Below are positions 7,901 to 14,070 of a DNA stretch of 21,687 nt, one piece after another; the first letter of the stretch is position 1, and each line of letters opens with the position of its first letter. The notes beneath the pieces were generated by a model that was given only the letters and a program-made list of their open reading frames with translations, was not told the DNA's origin and searched no databases. The position numbers and the translations under genes were made by a program. The stretch lies in assembly GCA_020061125.1 (NCBI GenBank), contig JAGUYV010000489.1, forward strand, positions 1-21,687, read 5' to 3'. This DNA is from a bacterium (lineage in GTDB: Bacteria; UBP15; UBA6099; DSWB01).

Positions 7901-8973
7901 CTCTCCGCAGGCACGGCCCGGGTCAATTTGTCTTCCGGATATGCCTTTTCCAGGGCCGCGGATAGCGGGCCGAAATCCACGCCCTCGAAATCCTTGGGCT
8001 GGAAAATGCCGCCGGAGTTGAATGCGTTGTTGATCCTGTCCTCGGTGAACACCTCGTTGAGGACCTTGAGCGCGGCGGAGGCGTTTGCGGAGTCCATGTA
8101 GGATGGCGCGTCTTCGCCCCTGGACACGCTTTCGAGCTGCTTTCTGACAATGAGCAACTGCGAGGGGTCGAAGTCGTAGAACACCATCTCGCGTTCCTCT
8201 TCGGAAACGCCCTGGAACTGGGCCAGGATGGACTTGACCGTTGAGATGATGGGCGGATACGAGAGTTCGCCCAGGGTGGTGGCGAGCGCTTTGAGATTCA
8301 CGGCTTCGGGCGACCCCGGCGTGGCCAGGGATCGCTTGCTGTCCACGGCCTGCTTGGCGTCCACGAGCAGGGCGGCGTCGAAGGAATCCACGGCGCCGGT
8401 TTCCCCGGCTTTGACCAGAGCGGCCTTGGCTTTCTGGAAGGTCGCGGCGTCGGCGATGTCATTGACGGCCTTGAAGGCCTCGCGCGTGCGGGTTTTTTCC
8501 GCCTCGAGCAGCGACAGGTCGTCCCGGATCGTGCTCTTGAGGGCGTCGAACCGCTCGTAGAACATGTTGAGGTTGTTTACATCGAGCCGGCGGCCAAAGG
8601 GGTCGAAGAAGAAAATATCGAAAAACATGGCTTTGGCGTTGGCGCCGTCCGCGCCCAGGGCGCGAATGATGTCCGGGTACACTGTGCGGTCCGGAGGAAA
8701 CGGCTTCCACTGCTGGGCGTCGTTGTCGTAGTCGAGCAGAACGATGTCCTTGTTGACGCTCTTCTCGGGCAGAGGGCCGCGAAGACGGAACCGCAGGTCA
8801 TAGGTGCGGTACTCGAAATTCTTCACGAAATCAAAAAAGCCCCTGGCCCCCGGGATGTCTCTGGACCACGAGTTATAGAGCAGGCCGAACGAGGCGGCGA
8901 TCACCAGGCCGATGATCACGCCCACGATGGGATTGCGCTTTTCCGCCTGGCGGGGCAGTTTCAGCAATGCCAT
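4984..8973 (-). CDS. Large CHASE2 membrane protein with class III cyclase domain, transition-state half (C2-like)
   Basis: This 1329-aa protein starts at the ATG at 8973, which has GGGGAGGA 7 nt upstream; the frame is open to an ATG at 9060 but the extension lacks an SD. It has one N-terminal membrane segment (about 14-36), a very long CHASE2 region (about 45-935) containing an acidic helical repeat array (762-908), three membrane segments (about 940-1027), a cyclase domain (about 1065-1265) and a TPR-like tail ending in a Trp-Gln-Gly motif. Both metal aspartates are gone: the FFSD position reads FALA (Leu1077) and IGD reads EGH (His1119). Lys1115, Thr1189, Asn1196 and Arg1200 (GDSVNLAARI) are intact. 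Alone it should be catalytically dead. Its retained residues are exactly those missing from the downstream partner 14 nt away. The 183-nt upstream gap holds a 6-bp hairpin (9017-9033) and AT-rich sequence that may contain the promoter. Confidence 0.9.
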   Translation of the reverse strand: MALLKLPRQAEKRNPIVGVIIGLVIAASFGLLYNSWSRDIPGARGFFDFVKNFEYRTYDLRFRLRGPLPEKSVNKDIVLLDYDNDAQQWKPFPPDRTVYPDIIRALGADGANAKAMFFDIFFFDPFGRRLDVNNLNMFYERFDALKSTIRDDLSLLEAEKTRTREAFKAVNDIADAATFQKAKAALVKAGETGAVDSFDAALLVDAKQAVDSKRSLATPGSPEAVNLKALATTLGELSYPPIISTVKSILAQFQGVSEEEREMVFYDFDPSQLLIVRKQLESVSRGEDAPSYMDSANASAALKVLNEVFTEDRINNAFNSGGIFQPKDFEGVDFGPLSAALEKAYPEDKLTRAVPAESMAQALAALDAFYPDSQLAPLLAPANVARANQALQAVLSDRASVDHAAVFKEFQAFFEEQKSLDSIAFDMDEELRKAIKDSGNVFLAQIVEDKLKLKYGVEHILFDKKIRDEFSRRIKMADRTGTESRLEVDINTLITNMMTSEYETLLKAAETKKYKGRAVLALDKDTIEAIKKTLEERRALADLALEMNHALGFDVGKKAPVSVKQLDKWYRILREIKPLNKHIVEFAAGYGYVKPELQKDGIIRMSAPVAQFQNRFYPHITTLLALHYMDVKQENVIFYPDKIVIKDAKLPWNKKPKTITMPLYEKRSLLVNWAGSFTQPDQFEHRSFKAVYETALKYNLIRRAEYTDLYIPVKKRENLKTFDLLKKVEYAQYFDILEVVDQYNALMDKYDLVTASMQGAALTPEQQEFVQSLSEEEINQLVQDINTLGQNLTEDIVAWYQETPDEQKQEIRDFMGKSGPLTPEEEQKAAAITQPEIDALVEFMDTHGWEITADEQKVLDGLDSKQEKRVIAYIEQYGFISPEDRAAVEAMSPAEIKSIKKDIEFFRGKVVLTGLTAPYTHDLNPIPFDPRYPLVGMHANLVNTITKELFITSLPWHFFFLIIVGLGLVVGFAGGRAKQLPGALITFGAIAAYGAVCVAAFSGARLWLPFVPVAMALVLVYLVVVVYRFMTEGQEAKRMKEMFSKYVTPSIVETLIQNPDMLKLGGERMDLTAMFALASGPGIHTDDAEILVDRLNEYFTSMTEEIFRYDGTLDKYEGHIIMSIYGAPVPFEDHPARACKSCVGMRKALEQLKIEWKEKGLEPINVTVGLNSGPMIAGNMGSAARFSYTIMGDSVNLAARILGAANQYGVAFMCSAMTYERAKDQITARLVDDIVVVGKTEPIKVYEIVGSPDIPPDEATLKCVEAYERGFKLYTERRWDEAMAAFDEALEHKPGDGPSKVLRARCEQYKSDPPGDGWQGEFKLTKKGL
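6250..6690 (-). repeat. Five degenerate ~30-aa repeats inside the CHASE2 region
   Basis: Residues 762-908 of the 1329-aa cyclase divide into five units of 30, 29, 30, 30 and 28 residues. Each begins with Leu/Ile/Ser-Thr/Pro-Pro/Ala/Glu-Glu-Glu/Asp (LTPEQQ, LTEDIV, LTPEEE, ITADEQ, SPEDRA). Most have a second Thr/Ser-Pro-x-Glu/Gln or Ser-x-Glu-Glu turn mid-unit (SEEEI, TPDEQ, TQPEI, SKQEK, SPAEI), and units end in aromatic-Gly or Leu-Gly. The array sits immediately before the last strand of CHASE2 (KVVLTGLTAP). It looks like a stack of helical hairpins rich in Glu and Gln. The 1001-aa paralogue has only a short helical stretch here. The repeats are too diverged to be visible at DNA level. Confidence 0.6.
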
Positions 8974-9156
8974 AAAATATCCTCCCCGGAATCGCACCGG
9001 CGCGCGCTGACTCCTTTGCGGCGAACAGCCGCACGCCACGGAATGTCCAACTGTTTTCAATAATTCACTTTGCGTTGAATCTTAACATAGAGTCATGCAA
9101 CTGCACAACAAGTAAAACGCAGTAATATGTCACTCAATCACGGAGACCGGGCCGTG

Positions 9157-9387
9157 TCAACTCTTGCCGGATTCAGCCACGGCCAGCCTGTATGCGATGG
9201 AGAAAAGATCCATGAACATGGCGAGCGCGCCCTTGAGCGTTTCGCCATCCAGAGTCTGGCCCGCGAATCTCTGGACAAAGGACTCGGCCTGGAATTCAAG
9301 TTCTTCGCGCGCGTCTTCGGAAATGGTGGCCCTGGCGATGCGCTCGCGCGCCTGTTCAAGAATGTGTTCCGCGCTGTCCTGGGTCAT
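9157..9387 (-). CDS. Small helical protein of unknown function (76 aa)
   Basis: The ATG at 9387 has GGAGG 6 nt upstream, and the gene starts 37 nt after the metallo-beta-lactamase stop codon on the same strand, so co-transcription is likely. I do not recognise the family. The protein is charged and predicted largely helical: an N-terminal Glu/Arg-rich half (EQARERIARA, SEDAREELEF) followed by a more hydrophobic helix (ALAMFMDLFSIAYRLAVA). That second helix is amphipathic and may mediate dimerisation or membrane contact. There are no Cys residues, no nucleic-acid-binding motif and no signal peptide. The strong SD, the absence of overlapping alternatives and the spacing support a real gene, but no role can be assigned. 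Confidence 0.6.
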   Translation of the reverse strand: MTQDSAEHILEQARERIARATISEDAREELEFQAESFVQRFAGQTLDGETLKGALAMFMDLFSIAYRLAVAESGKS

Positions 9388-9424
9388 GGGCGGCCTCCAG
9401 TATGATTTCGATTTTCCTGAAATC

Positions 9425-10204
9425 TTAGCACATGTAGCTGCTGCACGCCTTGATCCAGTCCTTGTTAGTGGGATGCGAATAGGCGATGTACAAATCGTCC
9501 TTTTCCACCATGTCGCGGATCTGCCGGACCATGGCGAGGCCGCGCTCGGGGTCTGGGATGGGCATGCCCGGGGGCGTGAGAAAGTCGAGCTGTTCGGGCA
9601 TGAAGCACGCGTCGCCGGGCAGCAGCGTGGGGCCGAACTCGGGCAGCCGGGTGTACACCATCTGGTGGCCCACGGAATGCCCGCCGGTCTTGATAAGCCT
9701 GATTTTGCCATCGCCCATAAGATCCATGTCGCCGTTCAGACGCACGATTTTGAAATCGCGGGTCTGGGCGAAATCCTTGATTTCATAGTGGCCGCGGCTG
9801 AACTGCGGGTCGGGCCACATGGCGGCGGCAAGCTCGTCAGCCTGGATATAGAAGGTTGCGTCCGGGAACAGGCTCATGCCGCCTGCGTGGTCCAGGTGCA
9901 TGTGGGTGAGCACAACGATGTCAATGTCCGAGGTCTTGTAACCCAGGCGCTGAAGCTGCCTGTCAACAGCGTCGTCGCGATCCATTTTGGGCTGAATGCA
10001 TTCGGCAACATCCTTGCCCCAGTACGAGGCGGCGTCCTCGGCGACCTTGGGGTGGTTGCCCGTATCCACGAGAACCAGCGCCTGCTCGTGCTCGATGAGA
10101 AACATGCCCACGGCGCAACGCGCGGCCATGCCCTCGTTGTGTCCGGGTGTGGCATAAGCGGATTCCATGATGATGGTGCCGCATTTCATCGGGTAGATAA
10201 CCAT
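9425..10204 (-). CDS. Metallo-beta-lactamase-fold hydrolase, N-acyl-homoserine-lactonase-like
   Basis: This 259-aa soluble protein has the full MBL metal set: HMHLDH (H101, H103, D105, H106), GGHSVGH (H176), GDA (D198) and a terminal SHP (H244). Length and spacing fit the AiiA-like lactonase branch of the superfamily, whose members open lactone rings. Related enzymes hydrolyse other esters, so quorum quenching is only one possibility. No signal peptide is present. The ATG at 10204 is selected because the homologous region starts there and a TATAAT element lies about 50 nt upstream; the SD (GAAGGGA) is rather distant. An open extension to 10330 would run through the promoter and the CRP-like site, which argues against it. 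It is followed by the 76-aa gene and is divergent from the BY-kinase gene. Confidence 0.82.
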   Translation of the reverse strand: MVIYPMKCGTIIMESAYATPGHNEGMAARCAVGMFLIEHEQALVLVDTGNHPKVAEDAASYWGKDVAECIQPKMDRDDAVDRQLQRLGYKTSDIDIVVLTHMHLDHAGGMSLFPDATFYIQADELAAAMWPDPQFSRGHYEIKDFAQTRDFKIVRLNGDMDLMGDGKIRLIKTGGHSVGHQMVYTRLPEFGPTLLPGDACFMPEQLDFLTPPGMPIPDPERGLAMVRQIRDMVEKDDLYIAYSHPTNKDWIKACSSYMC

Positions 10205-10253
10205 TGCGTTCCGTTCCCTTCGGTTCAGTATTCCGGCGTGAGCGCCCGGATTT

Positions 10254-10282
10254 ATTATAAGACCGCGCGGGCCGGGCGACAC
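10254..10282 (-). promoter_or_regulatory. Candidate promoter for the metallo-beta-lactamase gene
   Basis: On the minus strand a perfect -10 TATAAT lies at 10254-10259, with only a weak -35 (GTGTCG, 10277-10282) at 17 nt. Transcription would start near 10247 and give a leader of about 43 nt. The weak -35 would fit dependence on an activator bound further upstream, such as at 10316-10331. Confidence 0.4.
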
Positions 10283-10315
10283 GAGAATCGCAAGCGCGGG
10301 CCGGCCGGATGACTC

Positions 10316-10331
10316 TGTGATGCAAATCACG
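10316..10331. promoter_or_regulatory. CRP/FNR-family binding site candidate
   Basis: The sequence TGTGATGCAAATCACG matches the classic CRP consensus TGTGA-N6-TCACA at 9 of the 10 conserved positions, and its arms are inverted repeats. It lies in the 412-bp divergent region (10205-10616) between the MBL and BY-kinase genes. Its centre, 10323.5, is about 64 bp upstream of the start predicted from the plus-strand TATAAT at 10376. That is close to the -61.5 class I activator position. The factor itself is not in the window. FNR sites (TTGAT-N4-ATCAA) fit less well. Confidence 0.55.
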
Positions 10332-10353
10332 GCAGATTATTTTTAACATCCGC

Positions 10354-10381
10354 CGGACAATTGCGTATGCGGTGATATAAT
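10354..10381 (+). promoter_or_regulatory. Candidate promoter for the BY-kinase gene
   Basis: A perfect -10 TATAAT at 10376-10381 follows a partial -35 (CGGACA, 10354-10359; four of six matches) with a 16-nt spacer. The start would be near 10388, leaving a leader of about 230 nt before the ATG at 10617. The deficient -35 and the CRP-like site upstream suggest activator control. Confidence 0.45.
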
Positions 10382-10505
10382 TTGGACCTTAGAGCCGCTT
10401 TGTCTTTTTTGGCGGCTTGAAAAAAATGGCGGTACGCAATAAAAATAAGGATTGGCGCGCAAGCATGCGTTGTTATCATTTAACATGTGCGTTTTATCCT
10501 TCATG

Positions 10506-10568
10506 AGGGAACATCGCAACTTTCAGCAATGTTCTCTTGAATGTGCGCCACAGCGGAGATGGCGCACA
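10506..10568 (+). promoter_or_regulatory. Structured 5' leader with two consecutive hairpins
   Basis: Two hairpins lie 4 nt apart in the long leader of the BY-kinase gene. The first (10506-10537) pairs AGGGAACAT with ATGTTCTCT, one G-U included. The second (10542-10568) is a perfect 9-bp stem, TGTGCGCCA / TGGCGCACA, with a 9-nt purine-rich loop. A small CTGCA/TGCAG hairpin (10588-10601) follows just before the SD (GAAGGA). The fold resembles no riboswitch class I recognise, and no U-tract terminator is present. An RNA-level control of translation or stability is possible. Confidence 0.4.
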
Positions 10569-10616
10569 AGGCTACATGACCCGGTCTCTGCAAATGTGCA
10601 GGTTTGTTGAAGGATT

Positions 10617-12722
10617 ATGGATTTTCGAGATATTTCGAAAATTGTACTGAAGTATAAATTCATCATCGTCATGTGCATGGCAGTGGTGCTTGGCGTGGCC
10701 ATGCTTTTCACCAAGAGGAACCCGACCCGGTACACGGCCCAATCGCGCATCGCCGTCAAAACCCAGAGCAAAATCTACGCCGGATACGATGAATACAGCG
10801 AACTGTCCATGCTTAGCGCATTCGACAATTACCGCAATGTGCAGACCCAGGCCGAGATGCTCAAAAGCAAAAAAATCCAGTCCCTGGCGCACAAGAGCCT
10901 GGGGCTTTCGGACGATGAAATCCGAAGCCTGCTGGTCAAAGTCAATCCGGAACAGGATTCCGATCTTCTGCGCATCGAGGTCACGAGCGTGCATCGCGAC
11001 CTGGCCATCAATTACGCAAATGAACTGGCCGATCAGTATGTGCGCTACACCCTGAATTCCTTCAAACAGGAAGCAGAAGAAAGAGCCGATTACTTTCAGG
11101 GCAAGCTCCTGGATGTGGAAAAGGAGCTGCGGCAGGCGCAGATTGAGCGCGAGATTTATAAGAAAGAGCACATCGCCGGCAGCTTCGAATCTGAAGCCGC
11201 GCAGACCGCGCAATCCATTTACGACTACGAGCGCATGCTAAACGCCGCGCAGATTGATCAGGAAGCCAACAAGCAACGCATTGCGCAAACCATGAGGGAG
11301 CTGTCCTCGGAAGCGCCCCTGGAAACAAGAACCATTTACACGGCAAACGCCCTGCGCAAGGAACTCCAGGGCCGCCAGGCCTCCCTGGAAATTGACCTGG
11401 CCAAAGCCAGGCAGCTTTACGGAGACCGCCATCCCGATGTGCAGTCCCTCGAACGCCAGATCGAGACAGTCAAGAACAAGCTCGTGGAAGACGAATACAA
11501 CGATCTGCGGGTCGTGCTTCAGGAAGTTGACGAAGCCAATCCCGTGCACCGTGAGTTGTTAAAGAATCTGGCCGACCTGCGCGTGGAACAGGGCGCCGTC
11601 GAGGACAAGGTCGCGATTCTCTCGGGCCTGGTTGAGGAAAGCCGGAAGCCGCTGGAGACCCTGCCCGAAAAGGAAAAAACCCTCGAGCAGTTCGACATCC
11701 GCATCAACATGCTCAAGGAGGAGCAGAGCACCCTTCAGAAAAAGTTCAAAGATTTCCAGTTGAGCAGCCAGGTGCCCACCACCGTGGGCGAAATCACAGA
11801 CCGCGCCCTGGGCGCCTACGACACCCAGCGTTCCCATAAGGCGCTTACGCTGCTCATCGCGGCCCTGGGCGGGCTTCTCATGGGCCTCATCATCGCCTTC
11901 ATCCGCGAGTACCTCGACGACACGCTCTACACGGCCCGCGATGTGGAGGAGGCTCTCACCTTGAGCGTCCTGGGGCAAATACCTCTCGAAAAGAATATCG
12001 GCACGGACCCCAGGGTGTGCGCGGACAAGCCCAACACGCCCGTAGCCGAGAGTTTCCGCGCTCTGCGCAACCGGCTCAAGTACATTCTGGCCGAGCAGGA
12101 CATGCGCATGTTTCTCATTACCAGTTCCGCGGTTCAGGAAGGCAAGTCCTTCGTATCCCTGAACCTGGCCATCACCATGGCGCAGTACGGGCACAAGGTG
12201 CTGCTCGTGGACGCGGACATGCGCCGCCCCACCCTGCACCGCTCATTCGATGTGCCCAACAACGGCATTTCCAATGTGATCATAGACGGGGACGATGTGA
12301 CCCAGTACATTCTGGAAACGGAAATCCCGAACCTGTCCATACTGCCCGCAGGCCCCCTGCCCCTGGCCGAAACCACGCCCGTGGTTTCCAGCGAAATCTT
12401 CGAGGACCCGCGCATCCGCGACATGTTCAGCCTGCTGCGCATTTCCTACGATTATGTAATTCTGGACACGCCGCCCATACTGGCCGTGACCGATGTCATG
12501 GCGCTCACTTCCATGGTGCCCGGCGTGCTGTTCGTTGTGAGCGCCGGGGACATGCAGCGCGCCGATGTGGTCAGCGCCAAGAATATGATCGAGTCCACAG
12601 GCGTGAAAATGCTCGGCGCGGTGCTCAACCGCGCGCAGCACTCCGTGTCCTATTACCGCTATCTTTACTACTATTACGACAAGGATTCGAGCAACAGGAA
12701 GCACCGCGTGGCGGGCCGTTGA
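10617..12722 (+). CDS. Wzc-type polysaccharide co-polymerase / BY-family tyrosine kinase
   Basis: This 701-aa inner-membrane protein has the Wzc layout. A first membrane segment (about 15-33) is followed by a Wzz periplasmic domain with long coiled coils (about 130-390), a second membrane segment (410-430) and a cytoplasmic BY-kinase (about 480-680). The kinase shows a Walker A (SSAVQEGKS, K510), Walker A' (LLVDADMRRP, 529-538) and Walker B (VILDTPP, 614-620). The C terminus carries a tyrosine cluster with seven Tyr (679, 680, 682, 684-687), the autophosphorylation region that controls oligomer assembly in this family. The usual Pro-Gly before EGKS is Val-Gln here. Such proteins set chain length and export of capsule or exopolysaccharide, yet no glycosyltransferase, Wzx, Wzy or Wza gene is adjacent. 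The ATG at 10617 follows GAAGGA at short spacing. Upstream are a promoter, a CRP-like site and a structured leader. Confidence 0.92.
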   Translation: MDFRDISKIVLKYKFIIVMCMAVVLGVAMLFTKRNPTRYTAQSRIAVKTQSKIYAGYDEYSELSMLSAFDNYRNVQTQAEMLKSKKIQSLAHKSLGLSDDEIRSLLVKVNPEQDSDLLRIEVTSVHRDLAINYANELADQYVRYTLNSFKQEAEERADYFQGKLLDVEKELRQAQIEREIYKKEHIAGSFESEAAQTAQSIYDYERMLNAAQIDQEANKQRIAQTMRELSSEAPLETRTIYTANALRKELQGRQASLEIDLAKARQLYGDRHPDVQSLERQIETVKNKLVEDEYNDLRVVLQEVDEANPVHRELLKNLADLRVEQGAVEDKVAILSGLVEESRKPLETLPEKEKTLEQFDIRINMLKEEQSTLQKKFKDFQLSSQVPTTVGEITDRALGAYDTQRSHKALTLLIAALGGLLMGLIIAFIREYLDDTLYTARDVEEALTLSVLGQIPLEKNIGTDPRVCADKPNTPVAESFRALRNRLKYILAEQDMRMFLITSSAVQEGKSFVSLNLAITMAQYGHKVLLVDADMRRPTLHRSFDVPNNGISNVIIDGDDVTQYILETEIPNLSILPAGPLPLAETTPVVSSEIFEDPRIRDMFSLLRISYDYVILDTPPILAVTDVMALTSMVPGVLFVVSAGDMQRADVVSAKNMIESTGVKMLGAVLNRAQHSVSYYRYLYYYYDKDSSNRKHRVAGR

Positions 12723-12788
12723 AGCCCCCGTTTTCCTCCGCGGCCAATTGCCTTTTCCATGAACTTGCTCTAAACTTCCATTTCAATT

Positions 12789-13925
12789 ATGGAACATGAA
12801 ACCGCGCCGGAAAATCCCGAGAGCCAGGGAGGCATCCCGTTCAGGAAACTGGGCGAGATCCTCAAGACCCGTTCGCCCGTGATCGTGATGTTCATTGTGG
12901 CGGGCATGGGCCTGCTGGGCTGGTTCCTGTACCTCACCGCGGACCTGTGGATCCTGTTCTGCGTGTCCGTTTTTCTGGCGTATCTCATGGCCGGGCCGGT
13001 GGACCTGCTTTCCCGCAAAATGAACCGCGCCGTGGCGATCCTGGTCCTGTTCGCGGTCGTGGCGTGCGTGGTGTCTGTCTCCCTGGTGCTGTTCATCCCG
13101 CAGGTGGTGGAGGAATTCAGGGCTTTCTCCGAGGACTTCCCGCAGGACATCGCGCAGTTGTCGCAGCACATGTCCCGCCTGGACGCCTGGCTTGGCAGCC
13201 AGAACCTGCCTCCGGCCCTCAAGAAGCTGCCCGAAAACCTGCTCACCAACGCCGGGGAAATCTTCGGCCAGACAGCGGGCCAGACCCTCAACAAGCTGGC
13301 CGGCGGCCTGACAAAGATCTTCCTGCCCCTGATCATTCTCCCTCTGACAACTTTCTATCTGCTCAAGGATTCAAGGCGCATGCACGAAACCTTCGTGCGT
13401 TATTTCCCGGAGCAGAGCCGCGAGAGCATCACGGGCCTGCTGTCGCAGATTGACCGGGCGTTCGGCGGTTTCATCCGCGGGCGCCTCAAGCTGTGCCTGG
13501 TGGTGGGCACGGGTATGGTCATCGGGCTGAACCTCGCGGGCATGAAGTTCGCCACCGTGCTCGGCATCATCTGCGGCATCTGCGAATTCATTCCGTACAT
13601 AGGCCCCGTGGCCGGCGCCGTGCCGGTCTTGATCGTGGGCATGGTGACTGACAAAATGCTCATCGGCCTGGGCATGGTGCTGCTCGTGCAAATCATAGAG
13701 AACATCATTTTCATTCCCATGATTATGAGCAGCGAAATGGGGCTGCACCCGCTTGTGGTGCTGTTTGCGCTCATCGCCGGCGGCCAGGTGGGCGGCCTGG
13801 CGGGCATGCTCATTTCCGTGCCCCTGGTCGCCACTGTGAAAATCCTGCTCGAATATTATGTCTCCAACTCCTCACACGAACACGAACACGGCGCCGCGCC
13901 CAAGGACCCGGCGCCCTCCGAGTAA
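12789..13925 (+). CDS. AI-2E/PerM-family permease (UPF0118)
   Basis: This 378-aa protein is a polytopic membrane protein with about eight hydrophobic segments: two near the N terminus (about 31-75), one at about 77-100, then five clustered in 175-365. A soluble, mostly helical insert (about 105-165) lies between, as is usual in this family. The segment around 250-300 (GICEFIPYIGPVAGAVP) is the family's most conserved stretch. Members export autoinducer-2 in E. coli (TqsA) or act as Na+/H+ or other transporters, so the substrate is unknown. The C terminus is hydrophilic and His/Glu/Pro-rich (SSHEHEHG). The ATG at 12789 lacks a clear SD. It lies 66 nt after the BY-kinase gene with no terminator between, so read-through is likely. 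Confidence 0.88.
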   Translation: MEHETAPENPESQGGIPFRKLGEILKTRSPVIVMFIVAGMGLLGWFLYLTADLWILFCVSVFLAYLMAGPVDLLSRKMNRAVAILVLFAVVACVVSVSLVLFIPQVVEEFRAFSEDFPQDIAQLSQHMSRLDAWLGSQNLPPALKKLPENLLTNAGEIFGQTAGQTLNKLAGGLTKIFLPLIILPLTTFYLLKDSRRMHETFVRYFPEQSRESITGLLSQIDRAFGGFIRGRLKLCLVVGTGMVIGLNLAGMKFATVLGIICGICEFIPYIGPVAGAVPVLIVGMVTDKMLIGLGMVLLVQIIENIIFIPMIMSSEMGLHPLVVLFALIAGGQVGGLAGMLISVPLVATVKILLEYYVSNSSHEHEHGAAPKDPAPSE

Positions 13926-13973
13926 TCCAGCCCCGCATCGCCCCGCGCACCTGTGTTTTTCACCGCGGTTCGC

Positions 13974-13979
13974 TATAAT
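13974..13979 (+). promoter_or_regulatory. Candidate -10 element upstream of leuS
   Basis: A perfect TATAAT lies 92 nt upstream of the leuS start. The best -35 at 17 nt (CTGTGT) is poor. If used, the transcript would begin near 13986 and immediately contain the hairpin-U-tract at 14000-14023, an awkward arrangement that keeps confidence low. Confidence 0.3.
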
Positions 13980-13999
13980 AATCCCCGTGCGGCACACGG

Positions 14000-14023
14000 C
14001 GGGCCAGGCCCGTTTTTGTTTTT
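14000..14023 (+). terminator. Rho-independent terminator between the permease gene and leuS
   Basis: A 5-bp GC stem (CGGGC / GCCCG, loop CAG) is followed directly by TTTTTGTTTTT. It lies 74 nt after the permease stop and 47 nt before leuS. It most simply ends the BY-kinase/permease transcript. As a second possibility it is a leader terminator for leuS. Confidence 0.6.
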
Positions 14024-14070
14024 CAGACGCCGCGCAATACCCGACCCCCCTGCGCCCGAGGTGACGCGCC

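Noticed and set aside
5098-7965. A 955-codon open frame on the plus strand, antisense to the 1329-aa cyclase gene; similar long antisense frames at 203-1189, 1985-3970 and 14023-16059
   Set aside because: They mirror GC-rich codon patterns of real genes on the opposite strand, have His/Gly/Val/Leu-rich low-quality translations and no recognisable domains or SD. The opposite-strand genes have clear motifs.
8974-9156. Promoter for the cyclase operon (TATGTT or TTAAGAT-like elements around 9070-9115)
   Set aside because: AT-rich matches exist but no pair of elements has acceptable -35, spacing and -10 together, so I did not list a specific promoter.
10251-10260. TTTATTATAA near the MBL promoter as a PerR box
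   Set aside because: Only one half matches the PerR consensus (about 10 of 15 overall), and the match is explained by the -10 TATAAT on the minus strand.
10382-10425. AGCCGC...GCGGCT inverted repeat with T and A runs as a terminator
   Set aside because: The T-run is inside the loop and the sequence after the stem is A-rich on the plus strand; on the minus strand no T-run follows. It lacks terminator geometry in both directions.
13986-14070. T-box or leucine attenuator in front of leuS
   Set aside because: The hairpin with U-tract at 14000-14023 would be only about 14 nt into the transcript. There is no room for specifier and antiterminator structures and no Leu-rich leader peptide. A terminator of the preceding transcript is simpler.
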